Notes: generated by a model from the sequence alone, not told the origin. DNA of 64,000 bases from Anseranas semipalmata (GCA_013399115.1 VXAA01006092.1:130826-194825), one strand, 5' to 3'; shown: positions 28,801 through 42,197, numbered from the stretch's first letter. Made by a program: numbers and translations.

Positions 28801-29544
28801 AAATATGCGTTAGTCAGAAGAGATGTAATGTATGCCCTGGGAACTGTGCCAAACGATTAAGAATATAGGCGTAATGATTTACAGGGTAAGCAAAGCCTCC
28901 AGAGAACGCTACATCTGTACAGGCTGCCCTGTGAACCTGCACGAGTGGGGTAACTTGCATCATTTCAATCCCCCAGAGTTAATACATGTGTGGGGAGCTA
29001 ATATGGATGGACACTTGCTTTCAGTCTGAGACCCACCTCTGCTGATGGCTTTCTGTTGTTTTGATCGGTTGTTAGAAATTCCTGACTGTCATCTACAGTG
29101 CCTCTGAGAACCCGTCTATATAAAGTGTGTTTTTCCTCCTGGTGCAGACCCATGGTAGTTAAAATGGCAGGGGTATCAGCACAGCCGAGACATGACACTA
29201 GCACTGTATCTATTTTAGTGCCCAACTTTGTGGCAGTGGCAGCATCTGTGGAAAATATGAAGATAACTGTCAGAAAGAGTGTTTGAAGGGCGTTTAATTT
29301 AGAAATGTTAACCCCTCCTCATGCTGCTATGTGCTTTATCATGCAGTAGTTAACATTGGAAGATGAGACTTTAATAATGGCATATAATATGGTTTCCTAA
29401 ATTGGTTCTTTCTCTTAAAATATATTGTTTTTGTTAGTGTTTACCTACCTAGTGCAATAAATGTAGTTCAATACATTATTTGACTCAAAAGCCATGAAGT
29501 TTTATTTTATTTTTTTCTAAACATAACATAGATGGCAGGGGCCT

Positions 29545-29620
29545 GAAATTCCGTTCTCCTATACTAGTGTAAAACATCATAAAATCAGAGCATGAGCATT
29601 TACAGCCACTTTGTGCTGAA
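29545..29620. repeat. Possible old palindromic repeat copy
   Basis: Elements gaaattccgttctcctatac, tagtgtaaaacatcat and catttacagccactttgtg resemble the start and end of the same repeat. It is very diverged. Confidence 0.3.
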
Positions 29621-31031
29621 ATAAAAATAAATCAACGAGATGCAGAAGAGACAATGATGTAACAATTTTATCAGGTTCCACACAGCTCCTGTCTGTGTTA
29701 ATTTCCTTTATGTTTGAGGAACCCAAGCCACTGTTTTAATAAATAAATGCAAAAAATAGACTTTTTATTAAAAAAAAAAAAAAGAACTATTCTAAAAGCA
29801 ACCATTTCTTAAGTTCAGGCATGCAAACTTAGCTCACACGCAGCTCTTGTTAGAGTATGGGGGCATTTTCTAGGAGCCTTGCACCCACATTGCTTTCAGC
29901 CGTCATCCATCTCCCCATTCCTTCAGGGAGCGCCCTTTTGTGCGAGGTTAAGCCTTCTTTCCACCAACAGGGGACTCGAGGGGGCTCCCTTGGAAGCCTG
30001 TCATTGCTGTTCTTGGATTTCACAAGACAGTGATGCTTCCTGAGACATGTATGAAGCTCACCTGCCCAGAAGGATTGCTACTCAACAGTCTGCTTTAAGA
30101 CGGCTTTGCATGCGAAAGACTGATTTTCTTCGTTTTGGGACTATCGCTCAATGGAAATGTCAGAAATATGGAAGGATAAATACCAAGTTACATTAAAAAG
30201 AGAAAAAAAAGAGCTCTGAAATTATCTCCTGGCTCCATGTTTTCTGAGGTTTTGCATTAGCGGGGACGAAGTCACGGTGTGTTGACATAGTCTAATGTGC
30301 AATGACATAATACCTGGAATATGGAGACAGCGAGAGGCACAAAATCAAACTTATCTGAGTTTTCGCAGGAAAAGAAGGGATTAAACTTTGCTGGTTAAAA
30401 TATGGATTTTTTTTTTTTTTAATAAAAACTATCCTAGTTCGATTGAGATAAACCTACTCAGATCTAATTCTATCCAGTCCCTGGGAAAAGTGGGCCTTAA
30501 GATGTTGAGCCTATTTGCCCAATCCCTTTTTTTAGAAATAAAGATTAGGGTAGGAAGTTTGGTCCTTATCTCTAAGGTTCTTACTGCTTCAGAAGGAAAC
30601 TGAAATACTTACATGAAGGACACTTTCTTGAACTTGTGATTTGTCTTCACTCAGATTATTTCAGAAAGCTTCGGCATTGTGGATTTCCCACAATGCTTGG
30701 CTATTTTTGTTTTATATATCTTAGAGGAACTATGATAAATTGTTGTTACTGCCTATTAAATAGTAGAAAGAGATGTCAAAATACTTGACTTAAAATTCAA
30801 GTGTTACTGCATGTGCATGGAAACTGTACTCTGGAAGCATTACCCCCCTTTTCATAACTGCCTGGTGTGATTCTTCTCCACCTTTTCATCCCGTGTGGTT
30901 ACTTATAGCTCTACAAAATAACATTCAATCACTATGTTTTACTGGCATTTCACACTCTATTTGCATGGATATTATTAGTAGTATGTGATCCAGATCTTAT
31001 ATAGTACTATCATCACTGGATGTTGTAATAG

Positions 31032-31087
31032 TTTTGTTTTTCTTTCCATTTCTTTTCTTTTCTTTCTTTCTTTTTTTTTTTTTTTTT
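31032..31087. repeat. Pyrimidine tract ending in T18
   Basis: A TTTTC/TTTC-rich tract interrupted by very few purines, ending in a T18 run before taaacatcc. It directly precedes the antisense MIR-like relic. Confidence 0.85.
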
Positions 31088-31091
31088 AAAC

Positions 31092-31222
31092 ATCCTGTTT
31101 TTCAGACCAGGGGAATTGAGGACAGAGGGGAAGCAGCTTGCACATTGTTACGCTGTAGCTCATTGCCAGGACCAGGAACAGAACCCAGATTGTCAGTCGT
31201 CTCCCATTGGGCCACAATGCAA
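31092..31222 (-). repeat. MIR-like SINE relic, - orientation
   Basis: Reading +, the order is ttcagaccaggggaattgag, gacagaggggaagcagcttg, then ccaggaccaggaacagaac, ccagattgtcagtcg and cccattgggccacaatgc. This parallels the antisense MIR (cagatgaggaaactgaggcacagagaggttaag..., gccaggattagaacccagg, actagaccacactgc). A 56-base pyrimidine tract lies directly upstream. Confidence 0.6.
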
Positions 31223-31414
31223 AATGTGAACTGAAGTGCAGTTAGCAGAGATTCAGGCCTTCTAGGTTTTTATCTTCTGTTTCATTTTTTTCCATTTTTT
31301 CTATAGAATTTCCCATTTCAGTGATAGAAATCAAACACGTGCTGTAATGGTTGTGGGGGTGAGAATGAGGTGAGAAGCACACAGAAGACAGTCCCTGTTG
31401 GTTTCAGAGTCAGG

Positions 31415-31482
31415 TTTGTGTTGGTGTCATTCCACTGACATCAGTAGAATTTAATACAGAAAATCTGATCTGACCCATCAGT
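31415..31482. repeat. Probable old palindromic repeat copy
   Basis: The stretch ggtgtcattccactgacat, then cagtagaatttaatacag and aatctgatctgaccc, follows the order of the same family (ggtgtaactccactgacttcagtggagtt...atcagaatctgaccc). It is diverged. Confidence 0.4.
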
Positions 31483-32094
31483 AAAATGACAGTGAATAAC
31501 TGGTAAAAAGTTTGTGAGGGTCAAATTCTGTTCTCTTCAAGGTGAGAAACCAATTTTCCTTGCATTTTTTATATTTTCTGTGTTCAATTTTTTTCTAAAT
31601 CTATTCATTGTAACAAAGGCGAGACTTGGTAAGCATATATGTTTCTTTGTCAAACATCCCTTGATTCCATGAAAACTGCCTAGACAAATCATGGTGTCAG
31701 GCACTTACCAGTCATTATGCACAAACCCTCTCTTTATCTTGACCACTGTTAGGTATTTATTCCGTTCTGGCTGTGCTAAACTGTGCTAAATGTCAGTGGG
31801 ATGCCTGCCCAGGTTTTTTTGTCCTGGATTGATCTGCTCCAACTTGGAGTGGTTCATTCACTGACTTTCTTTCCAGTTTCTGGATACTTAACCTGCTTTC
31901 ATGCCTGTCTCGGGGCTCTGGTTACCTACAGCCAGCTTGTTGTATTTAACAGACACAAATGGCTGTGCCTCAAGACTGCTTTTCCCTTCTCTCCCCCTTC
32001 TTCTGTTTTTCATTTAATGGCTTGCTAATAATGAAGCCACAAAGGCAACAGTAGGGGCGGCGTAAACACATGCTTACCTATGGGAGAGTTGGTG

Positions 32095-32290
32095 ATGTTT
32101 TAGAATTAAAAAACAAAACAGGATTATTATGATAATAAAAGCCAAGGCAGGTGCTGGGCACTTTGTTTATTCGCTGATTAAAACAGTCACAGTGTGACAT
32201 CTTTTTATATAATAAACTAAAGAGGGTGGTGGATTATTGCATTGCCAAGGCTTTGACTATCCCTTAACAGAAAATATTTGAGAAGGACCA
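32095..32290. other. Candidate conserved non-coding block
   Basis: Dense homeodomain-like and SOX-like cores (ggattattatgataataa, gattaaaacag, ggattattgcattgcc) in non-repetitive sequence within the large intron. Judgement only. Confidence 0.25.
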
Positions 32291-33059
32291 TGTGATTTTA
32301 AGGGTCACTGTGTATCACTGCATGCCGGGAATATACCTGTTTTGCAGGGTGGTGGGCAGGGAGTCCGATATTGAAAAGAATTAGTCAGCTGCCAGAGCAT
32401 TCATTTTCTCCTAATTTGGCATAGTCCCTTGTGAAGTCCCCAAGAAACGAGAGGGGGGACTGTCTAAACCTGTGCCTCTGCCATTGAATAGGATGTCAAG
32501 CAGTGGAGGCAAGACATATGTTGCCCTCCTTGTTTCTACCGTCTCTGTAACAAGATGCCCAGCTTCTGTTAGGCGATTGTGAGCCCTTATCCTTTCTTAA
32601 ACCAATATTAAGGTGTTTTGGATTGAGTTTTAAAAATCCTTAATCCTGTTCATCATCTTCTGAACATATTGTGCTCGTATTTTCATAAAAATGCTCTTCT
32701 AGATTTGGTCCCCCCCTTCTTTTTTTTTAATAAAAGGAATCAGTTTTATCAAGCTCATTTTTCATATTGAAGTTACTTCATATCAGGCAGAATTGTATTT
32801 TCTGGAAATAGCAAACAGATTTTAGCCATCAGTGTCCTCATTTTCTGTCCTTCAGGCTGTTTACACTTGCAGAAAGTTCTTGGCGTAACAAAGTTTGCTA
32901 TGTCGGGAGTTCCACCTTTACACTTTCACATGCATGTCATAAGAATTCTCTCCATTCTGCAATTAACAGTTTCTTCTCATGCCTGATGCTCTAAATCTGC
33001 AAGTGCAGTACCCAGATACTTTTTTCTTTGTCAGTCTGCTTCAGGCTAAATGTTTAGAC

Positions 33060-33185
33060 TGCCACTCCGAGTTAATTAAACACCTATTTGAAGTTAAGCT
33101 GTTGAATGGCAAATAAAATAATACAGTTGTTCCAGCCCTATTCAATGATTATTGAGCTTGACACAATACTTTCTGCTTTGTCCTG
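33060..33185. other. Candidate conserved non-coding block
   Basis: Contains gagttaattaaacacc, ggcaaataaaataatacag and attcaatgattattgagc in unique sequence. These are typical homeobox/forkhead-like cores. Judgement only. Confidence 0.25.
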
Positions 33186-33331
33186 TTCTACTTTTCCGTC
33201 TCCCTTTCTGCTTCATGTGCTGCTTTTCTAGATAGGGATGTGATATTTGACAGACAAGAAACTACCTTTTAGCAAGGGGCATTAGCTGATGTTTCAGGAA
33301 GTATGCATGCAGAGATAATGCTGATAGTCCT

Positions 33332-33354
33332 TTTCAAAGTTCTAAACTTTGAAA
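33332..33354. repeat. Perfect 10-bp inverted repeat, 3-bp loop
   Basis: TTTCAAAGTT (33332-33341), loop CTA, AACTTTGAAA (33345-33354). The arms are exact. Each arm contains a TCAAAG, which fits a TCF/LEF or SOX-type core. Confidence 0.85.
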
Positions 33355-34918
33355 GTGAAACAAACATAGCCCTCTTATGAGAAGCAAGTAATTTCATCTC
33401 TACGTATTCCAACTAAAAATATTGTTATTGATCAGAAAAGGCAGCCCTAAATCCAGATAAAACTGCTAAACTTCTGGAATGAAAGAATATAGTGGGCTCT
33501 GCCTTTTTTCCCTCTTTGCTTCCAGTTTCCACAGTTGCTGTAGTCTCCTGCTGCCGTGGGAAATAGGTGTTCATAGGGTAGGCAGGTCTCTTTTCACAAG
33601 ATGGTTGTGCCTATCTTGCTTCCTGTAGAAGTATCAGGTTTTCTTAGGGTAAAAATGCATTTCACTGAATTTGTGCAGGAAACTGAGGGATTTAATATTT
33701 GTTTTAAAATGGGGTGGTAAGCAGGCTAAGGCATGAAAACGTACTGTATTGATAAAATTTTTCATTTAAACTGTTATTTTTACTGAAATTTGGATTTTTA
33801 TGTATAAGCATCTTACGCATGAAGTCTTAGAAAACGAGGAGTTATTACAGCAACGTCTTTGTCTTTAGCAGGTGTTGTTTTGGGAGAATAAATTTCGATA
33901 AGTGGTCAGTACAGAAGCCTCTGGGAGTTTGTTAAAGTTTGTTACTTTCTTTAACCTCCTTTGCATACTCTTTGCCTTCCCCTGCATATACACATACAAA
34001 CATAATTCTCTGCTATCCGGAGTTCACTTATGCTACCTTACAACATATGCCGATTTTACTTAGCAGCCTCGTATACTATGAGAGGGATGAAAGTGCTCTT
34101 GGGCTTCAGAGGACATACAGGATCAGAATTAATTTGTTGTTCGGTTGGTGTCAGAAACAGCTAGACATATGAAAGAAATTGGGACCTTCTTAGACTGCCT
34201 GTTTGATTTTAGAGGAGACTTCGATGTTTACTCAAATTTCCAGCCTTCCAAGATTCACTCATGAGGGCTTTATTCGTACTAGTCACTACAAAAAAGCCTG
34301 TCACCAGCATAATGCAGTTTGCTTCAGCTGGGCTGAAGATCTGTGTTAAACATCTTTTATGCGTGCATGTAGAAGTCAGCATTGACAATTCAGCAAACTA
34401 CTAGGACAGAATTGATTTTAATTGTAATCATTTTCAGAGTGTAACAAATGCAGTTTGCTTAGTCTTTTCTTAGCTTGTAGCATACTGAAACTATGATTGG
34501 TTTTGGATCACATCTTTCTTGGGCATGATAGTGCTGCTGAATGCCTTCCTTGCAGAGTTTATTTCCATTGCAGAGGACTGGAAGAGGTGTGAATGATGTG
34601 AGGAAGGCAAGAATAGTAGAAAGACTAATGTTTGTAGCTTCTTTATCCACTGAATCCTGCAGGGAAAGTGTCTTCTTTTAATACTACTGCTACTACTATA
34701 TGATCTAATTCAGTTTATTTTTGTACTGCTTCAGACAAGCTTTCAGCCAGCTATCCTGAACAATTCTCCTTAGAAATGCAGGGGAGCTGGCTTTAAATTA
34801 AAGTGTACTAATTTGGATGTGGATTTTGGATAAGTGCTTGCAGGTACACCCCAAAACCAATACCTCAAGAGAATGAATTTCATAGGGTCCTGGGCAGGAG
34901 AACCCCAATTCTCTTCAA

Positions 34919-34941
34919 GTGTGTGTGTGCACATGCACACA
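34919..34941. repeat. Alternating purine-pyrimidine tract with palindrome
   Basis: Twenty-three bases alternate strictly purine/pyrimidine (GT repeats turning into GCACATGCACACA). The inner TGTGTGCA-CA-TGCACACA is an 8-bp inverted repeat. This fits a Z-DNA-prone or cruciform-prone element. Confidence 0.6.
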
Positions 34942-36149
34942 ACTCTGCAAAGGCAAAACCATTTTTAACTTCCCAGGACATCTTTGGACATCAGTGTTAC
35001 CTTCATTGTACATAGGGGAAGGTGAAATGTGGAGGAGTTAATCATCTTGTTTAAAATAATACATATAAACCTGATTCTTACAGCTAAGCAAAACAAGGCA
35101 TGTCTTTCCTTAGGCATGCCCAACAGTAAGATCTAAATAATCTCTGAAGGAGCTATTTTACTTAAACAAAGGCTGTCATTCTTTTTTATTTTTTGTCAAG
35201 AATATGATCGTAGCAGGAGGAGATGGGGTAAGGGTAAGAAAGCATAATGCAGCAAAATATAGGAGAATTCCTTCTCTTTTATTAGTTGCATAATTTCTTT
35301 TTAATGACAGTGTAAAGAATTGATATATCTTCCCTTTTTTCCTTGAAATATACAAGATGGTTTAGATGTTCTTTAATATTATCGTAATCCTATCCACGCC
35401 CAAGATATTGTTTACAGCACATTATATTCTCTATAGAATCTCAGACCTTCTGAACTCTTAATTACTCAATGAGATTTAGATTTAAACCAATAGGCTTGTG
35501 TACTGGATAAGATACCAGTTTAGTTCTGCCCTAACTCTATAATCAAAGCAGAAAATGAATCTAAAAAGTTTATATGGTACAGAGTTTATCTGGATGTTGA
35601 CCTGTGTCCTTCATCAAAAGTAGATGGTCTCTGTAGACAGTTAGCTGTCAAGCTTCAATATAGGACACAAGTCTGGAATACCAGGTGTTTCTCCATGGCC
35701 AGCAAGTAAGAAAGGTGATAAATTAGTTGTGATTGAAGTGCCTTAATCTCTAGCTAGAAGTAACATCAATCTTAGACAGACACTAACCTCAAATGAACTC
35801 ATTAGCTCTCCTCCCAAAGCCTCTCTGCTTCCTCTATTCTTTATTATTGGTGGCAACAGCATCTTCCTCCCTATCAAGCAGATTTATATTCCAAGAAACC
35901 AGTTTGCTCCTCCTTCTCCAACATCCTCCTTTCCCAAATCTTCCTGATTATTTTGGTATGTCATTTCTAAAATCCAGCTTTTTTTTCTTTTTCTTACACC
36001 TAGAACTTTCAACCATATCTTTGTCAGTTTTATGACTTGATTGCTGAATCTTCTGCTGTCACTACACTTCTGTTGTCTCCTTGCTTCCCTGGCAAGACAT
36101 TCACCTAACACTGACCATCATCCCTTCACTTCTGTGGATCTTATTGCAT

Positions 36150-36500
36150 CCAACTCCTTCCTTCAGCCTAGGCGTTAGCTCCTTGTTTTCTGTAACATCA
36201 AATTAAGGTTGTGTTCTTCCTCCAAGGGTCTTCACAGATCTGACACTTGTATTTTTTCTCTTACAGTTCATTCTGATTGTGTTCTGTTCTGCAGGTGATG
36301 CTCACCCCCTTGTTTTGTTTGTTCACTTTTCCTATCCTGTCCTACACTTTATTCCAAAATGCCCCAAATGTGTAGAATATCATTTTCAAAATGGTCTGAG
36401 CATCTGTATTACCCTAATTATTCCTCACATGTTGATGCTGCTGTTACCTGCAGGCAATTAGCAAATCCTCGAAATCTAGACTGGAGCCAAGCACAGCAAC
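36150..36500 (+). mobile_element. Possible L2/CR1-clade LINE fragment
   Basis: Pyrimidine-rich sequence with ordered similarity to L2-like 3' regions: cttcctccaagggtcttcac, tctcttacagttcattctg, gttctgttctgcaggtgatg, then ttccaaaatgccccaaatg and cgaaatctagactggagcc. It is diverged and stop-ridden. Pyrimidine-rich sequence from about 35780 may be part of the same element. Confidence 0.35.
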
Positions 36501-36569
36501 CTAAATAATCTTGGTATACATTTACTCCTTTCTGCCTTACTATGTTTCACACTTGTGGTATCTTGTCTT

Positions 36570-36591
36570 AAAAAAAAAAAAAAAAAAAAAA
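36570..36591. repeat. Poly-A run (22 nt)
   Basis: An uninterrupted A22. It lies about 90 bases after the possible L2-like fragment, but no processed gene body is recognisable upstream. Confidence 0.95.
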
Positions 36592-37969
36592 GATATAAGC
36601 ATGTGCAGGACTCTGATCATGCACAGTCAGATGTTGGACTTCTGGAATCCCTTGAACTTGTTTCTCACAATAGAACTAATGAATGACAGCAATAGAAAGA
36701 TTCACTTAACACTCTTACTTCACCCTCTGAATTTACCTGGATTCTGAGACCTGTTGTGTTTTCATGTGACAGAGCCTTGTGTGGCTTGTATGGAGCATCA
36801 GTGTAATCATGATAGTCAGCTCCAACCAATTAATTGCTCCCTTGTTGCATGAGTCCCTAAAGTTCTTCCTGAAGTTCAGTTGTCAAAATGAACTCTGTCT
36901 ACCTACCACGGATCAATCTGTCCATGCATGTTAAAGGTTTTTGACGTTCTTAAGAATGAGGATGGCTGTGAAATACATACCCAAATTTGATTTCACAGCA
37001 TCAGTTTCTCTCTGCTTCTTAATGTCTACTCAGTAGACTTTAAGTTGCTACTAGTGCCAGGACTCAGGGGTGCTGGGGAGCAAAGGAAGCTTCCTGAATC
37101 AGAGAAGATATGATAAATTTATTTGTCCCTTTCCCATTCAGTATGGGCCTCACCGAAAGTGCGCTTTGAATTGTAGTCTGTATCATGCACAGTATTCATT
37201 CCCCTTATGCCACAGAAAGCAAATAGTGGTAAAAGGCAAGCTGCAATAAAACCAAAAAAGCACCTGGTGTTATCTGTTCCCTCTTGGGAACTCCTGCCGC
37301 TTTCAGTACATTTGTGTGCAGCTGAGTAAAAGAAAGGTAGCAGTGGGATTATTAGTGAAGAGAGGAGCTTAGGAGAGACATGAAAAGGGGAGCAGTTCTT
37401 ATTCTGGTTCCCTTTTTTCCCATGCAGTTAAAAAGAGAGAATCGTTTAAACATGCTTCTGTCAAACTCCTTTCATTGGTCTCTTTTTCTCAGCAAAGTTA
37501 CCAGTGGTTTCATTCATAAGATGATCTTGAAGGTTGTTTCACTGTCACTGGGATATAGTTAAAGTATTTTGTAAAGGGTACCACTCAAGTGTAAAGATGC
37601 CTGGTAGGAAAAATAAGGCCCTTGCAGAAAAAGAGCAGCAGCCCATCAGATCTTGCTTTTTCAAACCAGGCAGGTTTCCCCATGGAAGGATTAATTACAG
37701 GCAGGTTTGGAAGACAGCCTTGCTGTGTTTTTTTTCTCCTAACATTAGAAAAGATAAAGGGGGTGATTAGTGTGCACAAAGCCTCTGATCAAACCAGCAC
37801 TGAGGTTTGCGACAGGAGGTTCAAACACTTTATGGATCACTGGTGCTGACAGGTAGATCACACAAGCCTTAAACAGATGTTTAGTGAGAAGATGAATGTG
37901 TGAGATCTCAAACATGCAGGGCTCCTGTGCCTGGCCATAATAGCTTGTGAAGCATTAAAAAACCTTCCT

Positions 37970-37993
37970 TCTCTCTCTCTCTTTTTTTTTTTT
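37970..37993. repeat. (TC)n followed by T12
   Basis: About six TC units running into a T12 homopolymer. Confidence 0.9.
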
Positions 37994-39214
37994 ATTAAGC
38001 TGTCCCCCTAAAAAGGAGAAAAGGAAAGTACTAACAAGCTTGCATTAAATTTTGGATATATATATATTTTAATTTAAATTAAGTATGGCCAGGATCTTAA
38101 AATTGTTAAACTTTTTCTTTAGGAAATGAAGCCTGTTCTTTTGGAATGTATGACCACAATTTGCCCTCTCTATAAAACTGTTGCTGTGAGCCAATGAGTG
38201 TGCCTGCTCTAACGAGATGTATATGAGATGCTCAATTGGAAAAGAGATATGTTCAAATTAAAATACAAAGGTCTTTGTACCAGAAAGCTTTAGAGACAGG
38301 GTGCTTTTTATCAGATATGTATACCCTGTAGGATACACTACATCAGCACAATGACTTGAAAATAGTCATTACTTAAGGCTTGTCGAGCAACCTGTACTTA
38401 CTAGACCTCTCTGAAACATTCTGAGTTGTTGATGTAAATGGAGGAAAATCTTGCATCAGTGCCATTTATTACGAAAATTTAGAAGTTCTGGGCATGATTT
38501 TTAGTATCTTCTCTAGAGAAATTATCTTTAGCTTTCTGCTTTGTACTTTGTAATCACAGAATCCTCTCATTTAGAGGTGAAAATGTCCTGTGTGTGGGAC
38601 AAGTGGAGACCCTCCCTATCTAGCAATATATTAAGACCTTGGCAGAATGTCTGATGAATGTCAGACACCTGGAGGGATCTATTCAATTTAGAAATGGGCT
38701 CAAGCCAAAAAATTCAGAACCCGGTCTCAGATTTGAACACTCTGGAGTTCAAGGATTTTCAGATAAACGGTTTAAACCACTCCGTATAAATGATCAAATT
38801 ACAGAGTTTGGTCTGGGCATGGATTGTAAGAACCCCCAAAATCTAAGAATATTCTTTAGGGTTTGATTTAGTTGGTCTGGAAAGCCCTGATCCAGGGTTT
38901 GAAATCTTTGCCATCAACCTTGAAAGCAATTGGTTCATAAGTGTTTTTTTCCTTATTTTTCTCACATTTACTGGGTTTTAGTTCTTTTTAAAGAAATGCA
39001 AAAGAAAAGGTGTTTGTAAGCAACTTCCCGAATTATTTTTTGCCATCCATGAGTGTAGGGCTGCCTGTTTGAATGTTTCCAAGAAAGTATTGTTCTTATG
39101 TGACAACAGGTCAGAAAGACTCTGCATTAATTACACTAACATATGGTTATTAACAGATTCTAGCTCAGGGAGCAATACTTTACAATGTTATCTTCCACAT
39201 AGTCAGATGTTAGC

Positions 39215-39385
39215 CATATTGTCAGTGCTGGCAGCTATTGTTTCACTCATTTACTTCACAGAGCTAATTACTCCCTAATAATAACTTTACCTTGGAGTTT
39301 TTCACTTGCTTGTGCCAGCAAACCTGTTCACACTACATATGCTAATTATTGGCACTTATTCATTATGTTAAGATAGCTTTAAGTT
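39215..39385. other. Candidate conserved non-coding block
   Basis: Contains gagctaattactccctaat, atgctaattattggcac and two further TAAT cores close together in unique sequence. Judgement only. Confidence 0.25.
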
Positions 39386-40219
39386 CAAGCTGTGCAGCCT
39401 GGCTTTCGGTATGGAGCCAGCTGGCTGCAAAGTTCCACCTTTTTTTTTCCCTTTTTTTTTTTTTAACTAAAGTCATTAAAAGTTTTAATATGGGCCTATC
39501 TCGTTCTCTTTACAGGATTCAGTCTTTCAGGAATTCAGACACATAGTTGGTTACTCATGGACAAGTGCAAGTTTATAAGGAGTTCCTAGCTTTCTTAAAT
39601 TATTTCTCAGAGCTTGCACTGAGGTCTTTTCTGTTAAGAGGGTTGTAAATTCATTGGTAATTTAAGCTGTAAGATCATTTGCCAGAATGGCTATTCATTT
39701 TCCCCCTTCCCCCACGCAGTTCTTGCTCTTTGCCTACTTCATCACTCCCTATGCTTTTTCACTGGGAGTCTTAAGGTCTTTTCAGTGTCTGGTGGGGATG
39801 CTCTTGGTTGATTTTGTTTCTCTGTGCTCTCAGTGTCCAAGGGCCTAAACCTTCAATGAGCTTTGTATGGAGGGATTCACTGATTTGTCCTCGGCTCAAC
39901 ATAAGTACAGCAAATCAGATCATTCAGATTTGCAGCCTAAAACAGACAAATTTCATGGGATTCAGTCTGTTACATCTTTCCAGAATTCTCAGTGATCCTT
40001 TTTCACACTCTAGAATAGTGCATATTCTCATAAAACCCAGAGCAATGTGTTGTCTTCTAAAGATAAAATACTGTCATTTGCATGAAGAGTTTTATGAATA
40101 CCAACTGAACATCTACATTTGAATCAAGGACAATTGATTGCTGCTGGTTGATGTTGTATATACAGCATGGGATGTTACAGAACTGACTTTCAGCTGTGAC
40201 TCCTTAGAGTCCTGTGTCA

Positions 40220-40285
40220 GATCCTCGTCTAGTGTAAATCAGCATAAGTACATTTCCACTATCTGGTGAACTGGTTTTACATTTT
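40220..40285. repeat. Possible old palindromic repeat copy
   Basis: The stretch tctagtgtaaatcagcataa, then gtacatttccact and ggtgaactggttttac, resembles the family form with agtgtaaatcaggagtaa... and ...ctggtttacac. Confidence 0.35.
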
Positions 40286-42197
40286 ATGAAGTTCTTAAAT
40301 GGTTTTTATCCAAGATAAGGTGAACCTTTGTGAAACCCTATTCGTTTTTATCAGTAGAAAGAGGTGACTGAAATTTTCAGTCACATTTCATATGTAAGAA
40401 TTCAGTCCCTATTGAAAAAAAGGTCTATTTCTGCCTCCCCATGAGCGAAAAGCTTTGAATTCTATAAGCTTTTGAGCTACCCTGACATTACAAATAAAAG
40501 GTTTATTTTGAGTTGCGGTCAAGCTAACTTTATTTAAAAAATGCATGCAGAAAGCTGCTGTTTGACCATCTTATCTTATTGGTGTCCACATGACATACAT
40601 TAGAATTTTTAAAAATACTGTTTCCCACAACATCCTGTGCATTGTTTTACAGCCTCAGAGCGACAGATTGGATTCCTTTCTGTGTTACTGCAGTTCTGCC
40701 TCAGTACAATCCCAGTGATATCAATAAATTGTTTGAATACAATTCTTAATGAAACTGAAGTAAGCAGACTTCTAGTTAATCCATAATAACTGATCTTTAC
40801 AGACCTTTTTACTTCTGGTATTTCTTAGGCTAAAAAAGTATGAGTATTGGTTAGTAAAAATATTATAATTTTAATCATATATTATAATGTCTAGTCTTCA
40901 CTATACAAAGGTCAGAGTTTGGGATGGGGGGAGTTTATCCTGTCCTGAAGCAATTCAGAGCTATGAAGACAAATGATACACAAAAGGTGGAATAGGAAGT
41001 ACTCCAAATTCTGCTCCTGGCACACTGCTTGTACTGTCAGAGGCTGCATTATATAAAGTAAAGCATGTAGAGTAAATCTAGCAGTGGTCCACACTAGGTC
41101 AGAGATGGGCTTTCAGTTGGAAAGAAACCACAAATGAGTTCTAAAAAGCTGATTCTCAGCAGTGACCTTGGAGATGACTGTTTGGTGCACCATCAGGTGA
41201 GCTTCCAGCTCACTTGAAACAAGAAGAGTATGGGGTGTTGTATCTGCTAAACAGATCATATGGAAATCAAAAAATCTCATTTTGGTTAGAGAAGGTTTGA
41301 ACCAAAACCTTCAACCTGTGGTACAGCTTGCATAGGAGTGGCCTTTCACCTGTTTTTATGAAAGGCTGAACCTAAATGCCAAATCTGAATTCATTCTAGA
41401 GATTTGGACAGGGACTTGAACTTTGCCTTTTAGACGTGTATCTAAAGAAAGCCTGGTATCACTGTTATCGCTGCGCAGACACCGCTCGGTTACTACCTTG
41501 GTGGCCTTTTGCTTTCTTGATAGACTTAAAACATTACCGAAATAGCTGTACCACCGAGCAACAAAATATTAATATTTTATGTGAGGAACTGAAGTGGGGC
41601 ATGGCTGCAGAGCCTGTGTTGGGAAGCTCTTGTAGCATTGCAGGGCTGTGGCTGGGAACCCTAGTTTTAAGAACAACAATGTAAAAGGGAACGTGGAGAG
41701 CCTGTGTGGATGGTTAGATTGATATTCAAGTTAGTTTTCCAGGATTAGACATGGTATTTCAAGCCAGATAAATGAAGACGGGGGAAAGCCAATCATTCTT
41801 GCTTTTCCTTCCTAACTGCGATGTGCCTAAATTGAAACTTACTTTTCTATACCTTTTCCGTAACTAGAAGTTTGAAAACTAGTTGTTGAATCCACTGAAG
41901 GGGAAAGTAGATGTCTAAATGGAAATTTCTGGAGGTAATGTTAGTATTGATGTCCATCTGACCTGGGGGTGTGAGAAAAAGAGGAAGGTTGCAGGTTATT
42001 TTACCAGGTGCTTTTATGTCTGATGAGGTGGGGACTATCTATCAGAGCCGATAAGGAGAGACAAGAATAAAATTGACTTGTTTGCAATTAAGGAAAGCTT
42101 CACCCAGCAAAAATGCGGTGACAAAACTCTTAGGAACCTGTTTATATTTTTAAGGCAGTTTCCTCAAGGAAAACCATGAGAGAACACTTTATCTTTT

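Noticed and set aside
36480..36600. Processed pseudogene ending in poly-A
   Set aside because: No protein-like body or polyadenylation signal is recognisable upstream of A22, and no target-site duplication was seen.
38545..38620. Possible antisense CR1 3' end (cacagaatcctctcatttag)
   Set aside because: It has only a short resemblance to the antisense CR1 end (cacagaatcatttaggttgg), with no continued alignment.
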